Below are positions 5,566 to 6,697 of a stretch of 6,697 nucleotides of DNA, piece by piece. A program made the position numbers and the translations under genes. The notes below the pieces were generated by a model. It was given only the letters and a program-made list of their open reading frames with translations, was not told where the DNA came from and ran no database searches. Numbering within the stretch: the first letter of the stretch is position 1; every line of letters starts with the position of its first letter. Origin of the DNA: Desulfatitalea sp. (lineage in GTDB: Bacteria; Desulfobacterota; Desulfobacteria; Desulfobacterales; Desulfosarcinaceae); assembly GCA_013041835.1 (NCBI GenBank), contig JABDRH010000522.1, positions 1 to 6,697 on the forward strand. Reading direction: 5' to 3'.

Positions 5566-6429
5566 TTGATTGTGATCATAGACGGCCACATCCACCTATT
5601 TAGCGACGCAGTCATCGAAAACGTCATCCGTAAAAAAAATATGGCAGACATGCTGGGCTTCCAGACGGCGCCCGTACGTCGACGCACCGGCACAAAATCA
5701 CTGGAGCAAGACTTAGGGGCCGCTGGTGTGGCGGCATGCCAGCTTCTTCCCACCGCCAAGGCGAGCGGTGTGCGGCAGGTAAACGACCGGTGCATGAAGA
5801 TGGCCGGTGAATCCGACTTTCTCTACACGGCAGCCACGCTGCACCCGGATTTGCCGGCGATCTCGCAAGAGTTGCACCGGTTAAAATGCCATGGGATCAA
5901 CGGCATAAAACTCTGCTCGTTTTCGCAGGGATTCGCCCTGGACGCCATGAACACCCGCCTCATGCTCGATGCGATCCGGCATGAGAATGCGCACCACCAT
6001 GGATCTTTTTTTATTATTCTGGATACGTTTTTCCAGGCAGATGCCTACTTCGGAACACCTCCGGAAAACAATCCCACGCCGGACCGCATGGGCGCCCTGG
6101 TGGCAGACTATCCCGAAATCGTATTCGTCGCCGCTCACATGGGAGGGTTGACCGCACCGTTTGAACTGATATGTGACCATCTCGTCCCTGCCGACAACCT
6201 GTACCTGGACACCTCCAATGCGGCCCACACCCTGGATGAAACACAATTCGTTCAGCTTTTACAATCACACGGCCCCGACCACATCATTTTCGGGACGGAC
6301 TGGCCCTGGTTCGATCAGGCGTCGGAGATGGTGCTCGTCGAAAGGCTGATGGACGAAGCCGGATTTTCTGAAGATGAGCAGAGCGCCGTATTTGGCAAGA
6401 ACTTGGCATCCCTGTTGGGTATCGGTTGA
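5566..6429 (+). CDS. Amidohydrolase_2-type TIM-barrel metal-dependent hydrolase (function unknown)
   Basis: The protein has 285-287 residues, typical of the amidohydrolase_2 family, which includes ACMSD-type decarboxylases and lactone or C-C hydrolases. Recognisable elements are the strand-1 HxH (H8 and H10 in DGHIHLF), GIKLCSFSQGFALD at 113-126, AHMGG with H191, and FGTDWPW with D245. It ends in NLASLLGI, the usual closing helix. Strand 5, where the family normally supplies a metal-binding His (often IHT), reads IILDT, giving D153 instead, and the common KLH is KLC. The metal site is therefore altered or shifted. The start is either TTG 5566 or GTG 5572; both have weak ribosome sites, and the G-run 5557-5561 is better spaced for GTG 5572. 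It lies 32 bases after the thiolase, probably in the same operon. Participation in the same acid-degradation pathway is inference from position; the substrate is unknown. Confidence 0.8.
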   Translation: MIVIIDGHIHLFSDAVIENVIRKKNMADMLGFQTAPVRRRTGTKSLEQDLGAAGVAACQLLPTAKASGVRQVNDRCMKMAGESDFLYTAATLHPDLPAISQELHRLKCHGINGIKLCSFSQGFALDAMNTRLMLDAIRHENAHHHGSFFIILDTFFQADAYFGTPPENNPTPDRMGALVADYPEIVFVAAHMGGLTAPFELICDHLVPADNLYLDTSNAAHTLDETQFVQLLQSHGPDHIIFGTDWPWFDQASEMVLVERLMDEAGFSEDEQSAVFGKNLASLLGIG

Positions 6430-6471
6430 TCCCAGTCTTGATGCCCTATGATATGAAAAACGCCATCCATC

Positions 6472-6515
6472 ACTTCGCCTCAGGGGGCAGTCGATCGCAC
6501 CTCCTGAGGCGAAGT
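6472..6515. terminator. Large hairpin between convergent genes, possible bidirectional terminator or repeat element
   Basis: ACTTCGCCTCAGG (6472-6484) and its exact complement (6503-6515) form a 13-bp perfect stem. In RNA it is extended inward by a G-U pair and two G-C pairs to 16 bp, with a 12-base loop (6488-6499). It lies 42 bases after the amidohydrolase stop and 56 bases beyond the stop of the opposing gene. No T-run follows the stem directly on the plus strand (TTTT only at 6533-6536). On the minus strand TTTTT appears about 10 bases after the stem. It therefore is not a textbook intrinsic terminator. It could block transcription from both sides, protect mRNA 3' ends, or be a dispersed genomic repeat. 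Confidence 0.5.
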
Positions 6516-6537
6516 ACAGATACGGTCCGCGACTTTT

Positions 6538-6549
6538 AGGGCGAGCCCT
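6538..6549. repeat. Short palindrome AGGGC-GA-GCCCT
   Basis: Perfect 5-bp arms flank a 2-base centre in the intergenic space between the large hairpin and the stop of the minus-strand gene. The centre is too short for a stable RNA loop without opening a pair. It may be chance or a protein site. Confidence 0.25.
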
Positions 6550-6571
6550 TGGCGTCAAACGAAAAGAGTTG

Positions 6572-6697
6572 TTATTCTGTCGGTGTTCCCTGTGCCGCGG
6601 TGGTCATCGCAGGCCTGGAATTCCATAATGACAGCATGCCTTTCAAGGTCATGTCGTTCATCTGCAGGAAGGCTTCAATAGCCTCATCGTTGAACGC
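6572..6697 (-). CDS. C-terminal 41 residues of an unidentified convergent gene (runs off right edge)
   Basis: The minus-strand frame from 6697 to a TAA at 6574-6572 encodes 41 residues. It begins AFNDEAIEAFLQMND, continues TLKGMLSLWNSRP and ends in a Thr/Ala/Gln-rich tail. The first part looks like an amphipathic helix and the tail looks disordered, as is common at the C-terminus of an enzyme. I do not recognise the family. The reading is supported by an open frame from the window edge, protein-like composition and a sensible convergent position, but it is short and could be coincidental. Confidence 0.5.
   Translation of the reverse strand, partial: AFNDEAIEAFLQMNDMTLKGMLSLWNSRPAMTTAAQGTPTE

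Noticed and set aside
1..6697. tRNA, rRNA, CRISPR array, insertion sequence or toxin-antitoxin genes
   Set aside because: I saw no cloverleaf, regularly spaced repeat array, transposase motif or flanking terminal inverted repeats; the space is occupied by metabolic genes.

Overview
The window reads as bacterial chromosome of roughly even GC content, almost fully coding, with six genes in two divergent transcription units plus a convergent neighbour. It is an acyl-CoA metabolism locus. The products resemble the beta-oxidation and aromatic or alicyclic acid degradation enzymes that anaerobic Desulfobacterota (Desulfobacterales-like sulfate reducers and syntrophs) carry in many copies. That taxonomic guess rests on gene style and family knowledge, not on a marker gene.

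Layout. On the minus strand, an AMP-forming acyl-CoA synthetase (251-1933) is followed after 13 bases by a zinc-independent quinone-oxidoreductase-type MDR gene that runs off the left edge (237-1). A 313-base divergent control region (1934-2246) separates this unit from a plus-strand operon. It holds two perfect-arm inverted repeats, a tandem 7-mer, candidate promoters for both directions and a strong minus-strand G-quadruplex motif. The plus operon contains a 680-residue fusion of 3-hydroxyacyl-CoA dehydrogenase (N-terminal) and enoyl-CoA hydratase (C-terminal), a divergent thiolase (4343-5533) and an amidohydrolase_2-type TIM-barrel protein (about 5572-6429). A large 16-bp-stem hairpin (6472-6515) follows. 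The 3' end of an unidentified convergent minus-strand gene (6697-6572) closes the window.

How the genes fit together (inference). The synthetase would activate a carboxylic acid to its CoA thioester. The fusion protein would hydrate the 2-enoyl-CoA and oxidise the resulting 3-hydroxyacyl-CoA, and the thiolase would cleave the 3-oxoacyl-CoA. No acyl-CoA dehydrogenase is visible, so either it is encoded elsewhere or the substrate enters already unsaturated. The amidohydrolase is the odd member. Its place at the end of a tight operon suggests a hydrolytic or ring- or side-chain-processing step specific to this pathway, but its metal site looks non-standard.

The most distinctive points are the reversed, archaeal-like domain order of the fusion protein, the altered active-site loop in its dehydrogenase half, the HNPF variant in the thiolase, the amidohydrolase lacking the usual strand-5 histidine, and the G4-forming tract between the divergent promoters. 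No RNA gene, CRISPR array, transposon or transcription factor gene was seen.
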